A DNA stretch of 64,000 nucleotides from positions 498,501 to 562,500 of the forward strand of contig OX637291.1 of assembly GCA_951799445.1 (NCBI GenBank). Direction: 5' to 3'. This document shows positions 40,410-50,516 of the stretch, piece by piece. The position numbers and the translations under genes were made by a program. The notes below the pieces were generated by a model that saw only the letters and a list, made by a program, of their open reading frames with translations, had not been told where the DNA came from and made no database searches. Positions within the stretch are counted from its first letter, which is position 1; every line of letters begins with the position of its first letter. Source of the stretch: Pseudisothecium myosuroides (taxonomy: Eukaryota > Streptophyta > Bryopsida > Hypnales > Lembophyllaceae).

Positions 40410-43400
40410 TGTGGGAGTACGTATCATCCGGAAAGTCCCAATTAGCAATTTAGTGGAGATAAAAGTAGCAGAACTTTTTCAATTTTTGCATTTAAATACC
40501 AAGTTAGGACTTAGATATTAGAAATAGAAATTAGTTTCTAGGTAGAAAGGATAAACTCTAAATAGGTTACGCAGGCTGCCGGAAACCGTAGCCGGAAAGC
40601 CGGAAAGTTCCGGAAAGTTCCGGATCGTAGGGACCTACCGCCTAGGTTCCGGCTAGGGAACTTACGGGAACGTTTTTGGCGGCGGGAACTTAGGGTTCCG
40701 ACAGGTACTTAAACCCCACCGCCAGCCTCATTCAGTCTCTTTTACCCGTGTTCTTCCACGGTGCGTTAGAAGAGAGAAAGAGTGGTGAGTTAGGGCGTGT
40801 TAGGGAGAGAAAGGGAGGAAGGTGCCGATTGCACCGGATTGTCCTAGCAGTCGGTGAGATGGCGGAAGCGAGTCGATCCCGGAGGTCGGTAGTGACAGCC
40901 CGGGGCGTACGTCCGGTTGTCCCATCGGATCCGGAGCGCCTGAAGGAGTTAGAAGAGGACCTAGAAATCATGGGGTGTTTAGGATTGGTAAAACGTCCAT
41001 GGAACGTCCGGAGTGAAGAGATGATTGATGAGCTGGTTTCCGGAGTAGGTAATCAGTTCGATTTGACGATTAGGGGTCGATCTAGGGCCTGGACTCCGGA
41101 GTTGTGGGCGAAGGCATACTTTACGCAGAGCAGGGGTTCCGGAATGGCGTCCCGGACGGATACTTACGCCGTGGAGGTATTCCGGAGTCATGCGGATTCC
41201 AAGGAGGGAAACACCGCGAGTGATTGTAAGAGTCCACGGGATGGGCAGTTGTTAGCATTCCTCATCCCTATTTTGTATCCGGAAAAGCCCACCCGGATTA
41301 CAATGACCGTGGCAAACACCATTTTCGGAGCGCTGGGAGATAGAGAGAATCCGGCTCCCAGGCCGGTCAGCTGGGGAGTGATCATTCACTCCGTAGTGGA
41401 AAAGTTAGCGGTCAATATCGCGAACAAGAAGTCAAGTCCGATTAGCCCCTATCTTTTCCATCTATATCACTCCGAGGATGCACTGGCCGGACCGGAAATG
41501 ACCATATACCGGAAGGGCGAGAATTTGTTGAGGTATGGACTTCCCGCCGAAGATGAACCGGATGAGCTCGAGCCGGAAGAAGAGGAACCAGAACCGGAGC
41601 AGGCATCACCAAACGTTGGAGGGACGCGCCGGAAATCGACTGATCGGGGTGCGCGGGGTAAGCAAGAAGCCGAGGAGGAAGAGAAGCCCCGAGAACCACT
41701 TCCGGAAACGGATCAGCTAGAGGCCACCATCAAATGGCTGTTAGCTACCCGGGCACAGAATGAGCGGATGTCGGCGCTGATCCGGCAAATGTGCGAGAAA
41801 TTGGGTGTGAAGGAAGAAACCCAAATCCTGGTGGCGTTGGCGGAAAGGCCAGATCCGGAAGCGGTGAAGCAGCTGGAGGACCGGATTCTGACCTTGGAGC
41901 AAGAACGGGACCGGTTTCGAGAACAAGCTGCGTGGTCGGAGAAGGAGAGGATGGCCGCTGAAACAAAAGAGGGAGAAGCCCTCGATCTGGTCCGGAATGT
42001 CAGAAGTCTGTTTGACACTCCGGCGGATATTCTTGCCAGAGCTACACTCTGGAATAATCACATGGTGAAGGATGGTCACGTGGCGGGATCGAAGGTGGTG
42101 AGCATCCTTGTGGATTTTGAAGTCCGGATTGAGGGAATGCTCAAGGAAGTCCGGCAACTGTTGGGAAACTTGGATCCGCTTGAGGGGTTAGACCAAGGCC
42201 TTTTTGACCTAGGTCAGGATCTCCAAGAAGGAGGGGCACAGAACCAGCCTTCTCCGGCAAAGAGCAAGACAATCGCCGGAACGTCGCAAGCCGGAACAGC
42301 ATCGGCACAGAAGAGGAGGTCGCTGGTGAAGCAGTTTGCGGCCTCCACTCCAGTAAAAGATGTTGTCTTAGGCGTCCCAGTCGGAAGAACTGCGTCCGTA
42401 GCAAATCTGTTCCCCGACAGACCGGTGGGTTCTACTTTCCGGGAACCAGCTTTACCCGGAACGGTGTTGAATCCAGCCCGGACGGATCCGGTGAGTTTCA
42501 CCCACATGCTCCAGCCCTTTCTCCAGACACCGCCACCGTCCCAGCTCATCGATCTTACTGTTCCGAAACCAAGGGGACGACGGCTACTGAGCGAGACGGA
42601 CCCGGAATCGGAAGAGGGGGATACGACTCAATCGGAGGAGGAAGACTTGCAGCCTCCCCAAACCAGGTCGAAGACGAAGAACACCCCACCCCAGAAGACA
42701 GGTGGATCGCCAGCTCAGGGTGGCACGTCTATAAAGAAGGCTAAGAGAAATAAATGACTATCTAGGGTAGCAGTAGCAGTAATTGTAGTTAGGATTCTTA
42801 CCAGGATGGTAGTTCCGGAACCGGATTTTCCGGATGTAGGCCCAGTAGTTCCGGACTTTTAGGAGTTAAACGGTTTTGCAGTTTTCCCGGAACGGTCTTC
42901 AGGGCCGTTGCCTTTTTGCTTTTTAGTTGGCCGTTGGCCGGTTTTCTGGTGGCCGTTTAGGTTGCCTTTTTGTGGGTTTTTAAGGGCAGGCCGGTTTGTT
43001 GGCCTGTCATTCCTTTTTCCTTGTTCATTTAATCTAAAGCATTCAGGAAAGCACTCGTTGGATTATTCTCTTGCGTATCGCGTCTATAGTCACTTGTGTG
43101 GATGTGTAAGTGAGAGTGTGCAAGGGGGAGGAGTCCGGATTCGTGGACTGCCGGATTAGGCTAAGTGTGTCTTGCAGATGAGTTTTTAGACTTGCGCAGT
43201 GAGAAAGTGGCGCCTTTAAAACGCTGGTACGGTAATCCGGTGGAGACCAAGGAGTGGTCCGGAAGCTAGTCCGGAATTCGCAGGGGCGGTTCCGTGCGGA
43301 GATAGGCAACCGCCAGAGGAATATTTCCACCCGTCCGGAAGGCTAGTCAACCTCATGAGCGGTCGAGAGCTAGGAAGTCATTCCCTTAGTTCCGGAAGTC

Positions 43401-43889
43401 CGGTATCCGTCGTTGTAGTAAGGAGGACCTAACGCTACCCTGTGTGACCAGCTTACCGGATAGGCCATCCGGAATGTTGTGAGGGGGCCACCCTATTTAC
43501 TCAACTAGATTTATTCTTGGGTTGTGTTTTGTTTTATGTTATTAGAGTTTATGTCAGATACGGAGTGGTGCAGTTCCCTACCCCTCGGAAAGAGCAAGTG
43601 AGGAACCCTCTGAGGGTAAAACAGAGGTATCGAAAACCAACTTGTTAGAAAGACGGAACCGGAATATTGGATAGGGCCGGATCCGGAAGAGAATCCGGAA
43701 AGGAAGTAGTTCCGGAAAAGTGTTTGTGTGTTGAAAGGACCCCTCTCAAGGTGGTCAAAGTCCGGAAACTTAGAGGTCTCGAGAAACTAATTTTGAAGCA
43801 ACGTCTGGAATCTCCTGGGACGATAACTTGTGTCATCTTAGCACGTTTTTGTGGTTAAAGATACTTACACCTAGATTACGCGCACGACA
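40410..43889 (+). repeat. 3' LTR of A2
   Basis: 3480 bp, the same as the 5' LTR except for a one-base deletion in the A-run near 40555 and a synonymous change near 41465. The end GCGCACGACA is followed by the target duplication CAAAC. Confidence 0.97.
40859..42757 (+). CDS. LTR-encoded protein LORF-A (3' LTR of A2)
   Basis: Intact 632-codon duplicate of the 5'-LTR ORF with an identical protein. It is a by-product of LTR duplication, but it would also be transcribed from the 3' LTR promoter into flanking D2 DNA. Confidence 0.85.
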   Translation: MAEASRSRRSVVTARGVRPVVPSDPERLKELEEDLEIMGCLGLVKRPWNVRSEEMIDELVSGVGNQFDLTIRGRSRAWTPELWAKAYFTQSRGSGMASRTDTYAVEVFRSHADSKEGNTASDCKSPRDGQLLAFLIPILYPEKPTRITMTVANTIFGALGDRENPAPRPVSWGVIIHSVVEKLAVNIANKKSSPISPYLFHLYHSEDALAGPEMTIYRKGENLLRYGLPAEDEPDELEPEEEEPEPEQASPNVGGTRRKSTDRGARGKQEAEEEEKPREPLPETDQLEATIKWLLATRAQNERMSALIRQMCEKLGVKEETQILVALAERPDPEAVKQLEDRILTLEQERDRFREQAAWSEKERMAAETKEGEALDLVRNVRSLFDTPADILARATLWNNHMVKDGHVAGSKVVSILVDFEVRIEGMLKEVRQLLGNLDPLEGLDQGLFDLGQDLQEGGAQNQPSPAKSKTIAGTSQAGTASAQKRRSLVKQFAASTPVKDVVLGVPVGRTASVANLFPDRPVGSTFREPALPGTVLNPARTDPVSFTHMLQPFLQTPPPSQLIDLTVPKPRGRRLLSETDPESEEGDTTQSEEEDLQPPQTRSKTKNTPPQKTGGSPAQGGTSIKKAKRNK

Positions 43890-44495
43890 CAAACCTCTAA
43901 TAAGGATGCTAAATTTAGTAGTTTTTTAATAATTTCCGCCCGAGGGGGAAATTAATTTGGTACCGGGGTTTGTCGTGGATGATTAGCTCCGCTGTTGATC
44001 TCTTGGCATGCTTTTACCCTAAAAGCACCTTTTTGTGAGCTCCAATCACCTTGCCCTTCTTCTACTTTGCATTCTGGTTCGTATTCTTCAACATTTGCAA
44101 GTTTTCACATAACTAGTCCAAATTTTACATGAATTGGATTTAGATACTCCTAAACCTGAACATAGACTCTTATGATTCAGCCAGGCTGTCACATGTGCTC
44201 ACATGTCGAGTTTTACATGAACAGGACACTAGAATTGGCTAATTCTCACATCCTCACATCTCTCTAAAACGTAAATATGGACTCTAAGACACTAAACTAA
44301 GACTTGAACACAGAAAAACAGAGTATTTTGTTCTTTCCATGATTTTAGGAAGACTCCTCACTAATCTGGTAGGGACTTCTACCAAACTCCTCTCAACTAC
44401 TAATTCATGCTATTTTGCATGAATTAACACTAAAAACTAACAATAAATCGCAAAAAATAAACCCAAAGCTCCAAGTGCTAACTTGAAGGCTCACA
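43890..44495 (-). repeat. Family D repeat, copy D2, proximal part
   Basis: The start of D2 (reverse complement TGTGAGCCTTCAAG at 44495) up to the A2 insertion point. It matches D1 24329-24940 and continues at 30943. It directly abuts D3, which runs the opposite way. Confidence 0.6.
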
Positions 44496-45149
44496 ATGCC
44501 AAAAACAAGTAATGTTTTCTTACTCTCACAAACCTTCCAAGCAACCCTAGCCAGTTAGTTTTCTCGGGAAATTCAAATTCCATTAGTTGGAATTTTGACT
44601 TTTCTTCGAAGTTATCATTAGTGGTTTTTACAAGTATTTACAGCCTGGAAGAAGGGGGCAGGGGATCCCAAAGACTAATTGGGGTCTTCTAAACGCAATG
44701 GCGTAATTGGTTTTCAATTTGGAGTTGTTCTCAAGAAGATAGGAAGAATTCAGTCGTAAGTTTGACTTTTTTAGAGTAATTAGCGGTAATTCAAGGTTAA
44801 ATTACAAAATATCTTGGTAGAAATTGAAGATTGGATTTAGCTAAGATTTCAAATCTTCCTTTAAAAGACAATTTGGATTAAACTAAGAATATTTGGAAAT
44901 ATCCTAGGGTTAATCACAAAATATCTCAAGTTCAAAATAGTTAATTTCCTAAATATCTTTGGGAAAAATCTTAGATTTTATTTGGACAAGATTTCTTTGC
45001 TAATTAAAGCTTGTTCTAGAAATTTTTTAAGATTAAACAAAGATTATTTAGCAAATATCTTAGGGTAGTTTAGACTTTAGCTTAGGATAGTTTTTGAGTA
45101 AACACTAAATATCTTACGGTAAACTAAAGTGGTGGGGCCTTCTAGCGAG

Positions 45150-45157
45150 TATATAAG
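45150..45157 (+). promoter_or_regulatory. TATA box of D3
   Basis: TATATAAG followed by GCC, the same context as D2 on the opposite strand. Confidence 0.5.
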
Positions 45158-45990
45158 GCCCTCCTCCGAAGTTTCTCATACTCTATTAACCCATTATCTG
45201 TCAAAGTGTAGAGACTCTCTTTTGTTCACTTTGCTTACTGGTTTTGTCGGAAGCATTTAGTTAGACCAAATTTTGGTCATCTTTTGCTCATTTTGCTTCT
45301 TTGCCTTCTTTTAGTGAAGGAATTGGTTAGAGGACTCGAGGTTTCCTTTTCAACCATCAAAGCCACACTAAAATCATACTTTTGGGAGGTTTTATCCCCC
45401 AAAATTTGCATATATTGGTTGTGTATTAATTTTATGTTTTGCAACAGCTATTGAGTGAGAATTCTTAAGGTGGTGAAGCTAATCTTCACCGAAAGATTCT
45501 AACACTCAAAATACCAGCCAAACTTCGTTGTATAACAAAGTTTAGTTTGACTTAATTCCTAATTTTCAGTTTAAACATTTTCATGTGTACCTCATTTAGG
45601 AATTAAAACTATTGGAGACGTTGAAAATTTTTTTAATCCTTAATATTAGGTTTAAACACTTTCATGTGTACCTCCTTTACGAATTGAAACATTCTTGCAG
45701 CCACTTGGAACCATATTTCACAAGTTTTTCCTGGGGTAGCTCCCGTACGGCGGAGCTTTGACCTTTAAACTATTTACCTTAAAGGAAAAGTTGGGAAAAA
45801 TCCTTGACTTTTTGGGCCTACTTAAGCCAGAGAACCTCATCGAAAGGCTCCCTTTCTTTCCGCCGCAATTCACTCAAAGTTGCTTATACACTCATTGCCA
45901 AGTCATGGATGTTCGATGATAGTTTAGCTTTTGTTTTATTTTAGTTTTGTTTTGCTTTGTAATCCCCAAAAACCTTTGTTTAGTTTTGTT

Positions 45991-46182
45991 TTGCTTAGAT
46001 TATCCCAAAAATCTCAAAAACCTTAGTTTAGTTTAGTTTTGCTTAGATTATCCCCAAAGTCCCAAAAACCTTAGTTTTGTTTTGTTTTGCTTAGATTATT
46101 CCAAAAATTCCCAAAACCTTAGTTTAGTTTTATTTTGCTTAGAATTTATTTACAAAAATCTCAAAAATATTAGTCTAGTTAA
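45991..46182 (+). repeat. 48-bp tandem repeat
   Basis: Four units with TTGCTTAGATTAT-type cores at 45991, 46039, 46087 and 46135, spaced exactly 48 bp. It lies in the downstream part of D3. Confidence 0.75.
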
Positions 46183-46570
46183 CTCAATTAGTTGTCTTAA
46201 GATTTTTAAATTAGTCCAGCAATTCAGATTTTCGAACCAATCCAGCATTCAGATTTCCGAACCAATCTAGTAGCCAGATTACGAGCTAGTTCAACAGTCA
46301 AGGCGTGGCAGGGTATCGGAAGGGCGCAGCCGGGTATCAGAGGGCACGGCCGGATATTGGAGGGGCAGTCACAAAATCAGAAGACGAAGATCACGAAACC
46401 AGAAGACAAGATTACGAAACCAGAAGACGAACAAGGCTGGACGGGGGCAGCCCACGCCTTGCCACGTATCCAGCAAGGGGGTTCGGAGTGTTGGACAATC
46501 CTTCGAGAGTTGGACGAAGGCTTAGTTAAAAATTTCGGAACTCTCAAACGTAAATCAAACTAAGGTCAGG

Positions 46571-47830
46571 CTGTTGCTCGCCACACCAATCAATTTTGGT
46601 TTTTGTGCTAAAATTTGGCCCATCACTCTCAAAATTCAAGACTAACTATATGCGCACGAACTCACAAAAACTCCATAGCCATCTCCCAAATGACAACAAA
46701 ACTCGAGTTGAAACACACTTAAAGAAGACGAAGTGGCGGCTTGAGAAGGAATTAGGAATAGAAAACTAATATTTCTAACGAATCTAACTATTCACGTGGA
46801 TTTTATTTTTGTCTTGTTGTGCTTTTCCTATTCATTTATTATTCATTTTGGATTTGTTTTGGGTTTTTTATTCCGTTACTATTCATTTCCTATTCATTGC
46901 GGGACAAATTGTTTTTTTTTATTCTTTTCTTTACTATTCATTTACTATTCATTTGGAATAGTTCTTTGGTTTTATTCCTTTTACTATTGAAGAATTTGTT
47001 TTTTTCTATCAATTAAGATTTGTAGAAGGAATTAGTAGGTTGAATGTTGATTTAGGTTTTGTTTTATTAGGCCTAACAAGCCAAATAGAAAAAGACAAAA
47101 AGTCAACAAAAATATTAGATTAATCCAACAAAAATTAACAAACTAATGAATAACAAATATTCATTGGAACATTATTAAATTGGACGATATTAATCTTTTA
47201 ATTTAATTCTTGAATAAAATAAACCTTCAAGGTAATTGGCAATAGGGCCTTTAAGTTATTTTATTCTAAAAAATTGTTTCAAAACCAACTAGAACCATTA
47301 GAAATTTAACATAAATTCCTAAAGTCAAAGGACTTAGGTTAAATACTTTCAACTAACCATCTTTTTTAGGAAATTAGCCATAAAGAATGTAGGAAAGGGA
47401 TTTTTCCAACATTCTGACACCAAATTTCCATCACACAGGCGAATCACACATGATGGAGGACAACGAATACTTCGAATCGATTATACTGGTCATGTGCGAT
47501 GACGAAACTATGGCATCGATGGACACAGAGGTATGTTAGTTATTCTCTTTTTTTTTGCTTTTTTTTTTCCTTTAAATTGAAATTAGAATCGTTGCTTTTA
47601 GAAATTAGCTTTTAGATTAGAATTTTAGGATTTAAGTTAGAATTTAGAACTTGATAGGTAATTTTTTAAATTTTTCCAAAACTGAATCACACTTAAAAAT
47701 TAACCAAAGAACAAAAAAATTATTAACAATTAAACTCAACCATAAAGTGGATGAAAGCTTAAGGAATCTTTAAGGAATATTTTAAGGTGGATGAAAGTTT
47801 AAGGAATATTTATTTTTGGTATAAGGTAAA
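46571..47830. other. AT-rich non-coding region
   Basis: No gene seen. At 46800-46990 there are irregular repeats of TTACTATTCATTT-like strings. 47100-47400 and 47530-47830 are AT-rich. A short exon-like stretch around 47450-47535 (ATGATGGAGGACAACGAATAC... ending in a GTATGT donor) is too short to call. Confidence 0.45.
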
Positions 47831-47831
47831 T

Positions 47832-48850
47832 GCACCACTGTGTAGATGCTTGAAGTGGCTTCCCAGACGTATCTTTAACTTTGTCATCGGGTTTTCGAAG
47901 TGGCAGCAATGGATGGATGAAGTTTGAACAAAATAAACTTCATCCGCCTATAACTCGTGCATGCGGCGTCCAATCCGAGAGTGCCACATCATCTTGGAAT
48001 CCTAAGAGCAAGACCTACGTCATTGTCCAGTCAAAAATTAATCGCCCTTCTTTGTATAGAGGCCCAAACGTAGACCCCTTGTCTTTGGACCCCAGTAAAA
48101 GTCTATTTTTAGCCTAAAAAATCGCACCATTGTGTAGATTTGTGAAGTGGCTTTCTAAAAGTGTTTTCATCTTTATCGTCCGATTCTTGAAGTGGTGGCA
48201 ATGGATGGATGAAGTTTGAAAAACCAAACTTCATCCGCCTATAACTCATCCATATGACGTCCAGTCCAAGAGTGCCACATCATCCTGGAATCCTAAGAGC
48301 AAAACCTACGTCATCGTCCAATCGAAAATCAATCGCCCTTTTTGTAGAGGCCCAAATGTAGACCCCTTGTCTTTGGACCCTAGTAAAAATCTATTTTTAG
48401 CCAAAAAAATTGCACCAAATGTTGTGTAGATGCTTGAAGTGACTTTCCAAAAGTGTCTTCATCTTTATCATCCGATTCTTGAAGTGGTCGCAATGGATGG
48501 ATGAAGTTTCAAAAACCAAACTTCATCCGCCTATAATTCATCCATATGACATCCAATCCAAGAGTGACACATCATCCTGGAACCCCATAAAGAAGACCTA
48601 CATCATCATCCAATCCAAATGGAAACGCCCTTCTTCATGCAAAAACTCAAATGGAGACCCTCGTGTTTGGATCCCCGTGAACATCTATTTTTGGCCTAAA
48701 GTCAATGCATCCCCTTGCAGATGCTTCAAAACCCTTTCCAAAATGGTCCTACACTTCATCATCGGATTCTCCAAATAGCGGCAAGCAATGGATGATTTGC
48801 TATTCTAGATTAGTGGATGAAGTTTTAGCCAATAAAGGGTCGAACTTCGA
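47832..48850 (+). repeat. ~290-bp tandem repeat with internal hairpins
   Basis: Units start at 47832 (GCACCACTGTGTAGATGC), 48124, 48412 and 48707, spaced 292, 288 and 295 bp. The last unit is more diverged. Each of the first three carries GGATGAAGTTT followed within ~12 bp by AAACTTCATCC, a stable inverted repeat. Short ORFs here repeat with the unit and are not genes. Confidence 0.8.
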
Positions 48851-49060
48851 CCGTGGTAACTTTTGCTAGGAATCTCGGAATCTAACTTTCTTTACCATTT
48901 TAGGAAGATAAAATTTTATTCTAAAAGGATGCTTAGATACAATTTTAGTTAGATGAGATTTTGTTTTCTTTTTTTTCCATTTTACTTAACCATAACTTTT
49001 TTAACTAGTTAACAAATAGTTTTTCTCAGAATTAGTGAATTTTTACAGGATTATCAGTCA

Positions 49061-49193
49061 CAAAAAGTGTCCATTTCTTGAAAGGCAAACACTTAATTAG
49101 GAACCACCCAATTAGGAGTAAATCTCCAACGAAATAGCCGCTAGAGCCCGTGTGTAACTTTTTGACTCAAAGGGTGGAGTTAGAAACACTCAC
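49061..49193 (+). repeat. Dispersed repeat G, copy 2
   Basis: Matches 27111-27241 with few differences. Between it and 49502 I see no gene. ORFs at 49150-49551 have no support. Confidence 0.6.
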
Positions 49194-50516
49194 AAGCCGC
49201 CACACCGTGAGGGTGATGGGTGGAAGTACCCCTGGCGGGAAGGTACAATTGGAGTTCAAATTATCCAGTTGCGTACAATTTGTCTCCATTCAAACAAAGA
49301 TTCTCATTTGCAATAGACTTGAGGCATACATTTGAGCACAGTTGAGAGCCTCGATGGAGAATTGTCAACCTCGTGCCCAGGTGTGTGCAGTCACCTTGCA
49401 CACTACACACAATGACAACGGTGAGTGGATTTCTACTCGATATGAAAGATTGTCATGGGTGAGGCTTAATCCAGAAAGGGTCGGCAGTTGGGCTAGAGAG
49501 TCTGAGCTCCCAAGTTGTCACTTAGGACTCATAGATTTTCTTTTGTTTTAAACCGCAATTTAGAATAGATAAAACTATACAAAAAGCCATAAAAAGAGTG
49601 TATAACCAAAATAGGGTTGTAACATGCCCATTATAGTATTTGGTCTAGATTTGATTGTATACGTAGAACTCCCCCAAAACTAGTTTGGCATTAGCTAGAA
49701 AACATCATAATTTGCAGGTTGAGTCACGCGGCCTCTTAAGGACTGATTCCCCTATGAATGTGGCAACTCATGGCTAGATCGGTCCAAGGGATCCCCAGCG
49801 AGGCCAATAGGTCGGATCTTAGAGTTAGGTTTCGAATTCCCCATTAGATTTTTGAATTGGTAGAAACCCCAATTGTTAGTCTGCAAGTGCCACAACCAAA
49901 GATGGGAGGCCAGGGAGGAATCTACGGGCCAACGAAGGGGTCCAAAATAACTCCCCGGCCAGGAGTTCAAATGCGAATACAATTCGCCAAGATTTTCTCA
50001 CCATCGAAAAATTCCCTATTTCACCAACGGCTCTAAAGGAGGAGCTGTGGGAGCACGGAAACTTAGAATAAAGGAAGAGAGCATAGAAATAGGTTAGGAG
50101 TTAGTTAAAAATTTCAAAACTTTGGTAAGAAGTAGGAAATTAGATTCGGATACAGATATATTCCGGATAGTTAGAATCCGAGATTGCAGATCCTGTAAAC
50201 CGGGTTTTTCCGAGAACAGGAACGGATCTTAAATCCGAGTTAGGTCGGATCGGAACGAGCTACGGAATAGGTATCCGACCTACGCCGCTAGGGAATCGTT
50301 ACGGGAACGGACCTCTTTCCGTTCGCCAAGGGGAACGGTCGGCAGCTCGACTAGTACTTAAACTCTCGTCAGACCTAATCTTCCTCATTCTTCACTTTGC
50401 TGATTGTCTTGCGCACTTAGCTGAGAGAAAGAGTGGTGAGTTAGAGATCGCGACAGGGACAGACGGGTGAGGTCGGTGCCGATTGCACCGGATTTAGTAG
50501 TCCGTGTCGGTAAACT

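Larger units (their letters stand above)
30944..43889 (+). mobile_element. Complete Ty3/gypsy-type LTR retrotransposon A2 with ORF-bearing LTRs
   Basis: A 12,946-bp element with target duplication CAAAC (30939-30943 and 43890-43894). In order: 5' LTR 30944-34424, PBS 34429-34446, gag, in-frame TGA, pol, PPT, 3' LTR 40410-43889. The pol order PR-RT-RNaseH-IN is Ty3/gypsy. The tRNA-Asp-like PBS and absence of a chromodomain-like end fit the plant Athila/Tat side. LTR lengths are 3481 and 3480 bp. I found two differences, a missing A near 40555 and a synonymous G-to-A near 41465, so insertion was very recent. Both LTRs carry an intact LORF-A. It is inserted into repeat D2. Confidence 0.97.
44496..46570 (+). 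repeat. Family D repeat, copy D3 (5'-truncated)
   Basis: Homology to D1 begins mid-repeat (AAACAAGTAATGTTTTCTTACTC matching D1 near 25245) and to the minus strand of 30610-28400. It has the box at 44692 (GGCGTAATTGGTTTTC), a TATA box, the CGGCGGAGCTTTGACC motif (45748-45763), four 48-bp tandem units, and a GC-richer low-complexity end (46290-46450). No gene is present. ORFs at 46305-46563 lie in the low-complexity tail. Confidence 0.6.

Noticed and set aside
30944..43889. A2 as a tandem assembly artefact with two LORF genes
   Set aside because: PBS, PPT, TG...CA ends, the CAAAC duplication and two differences between the repeats are exactly what an LTR retrotransposon predicts.
46305..46563. 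ORFs rich in Arg/Glu/Thr in the D3 tail
   Set aside because: They arise from short GC-richer repeats (GGCAGGGTATCGG-like and GAAACCAGAAGA-like) and have no homologue in other D copies.
47881..48778. Two similar ORFs in the ~290-bp array
   Set aside because: They repeat with the satellite unit and are shadows of it, with frames closing in other units.
47832..48850. CRISPR-like spaced repeats
   Set aside because: The window is eukaryotic, the repeat unit is ~290 bp without repeat/spacer alternation, and no cas-like gene is present.
49342..49551. Plus-strand ORF before E1
   Set aside because: It crosses the E1 start into repeat DNA and has no supporting feature.
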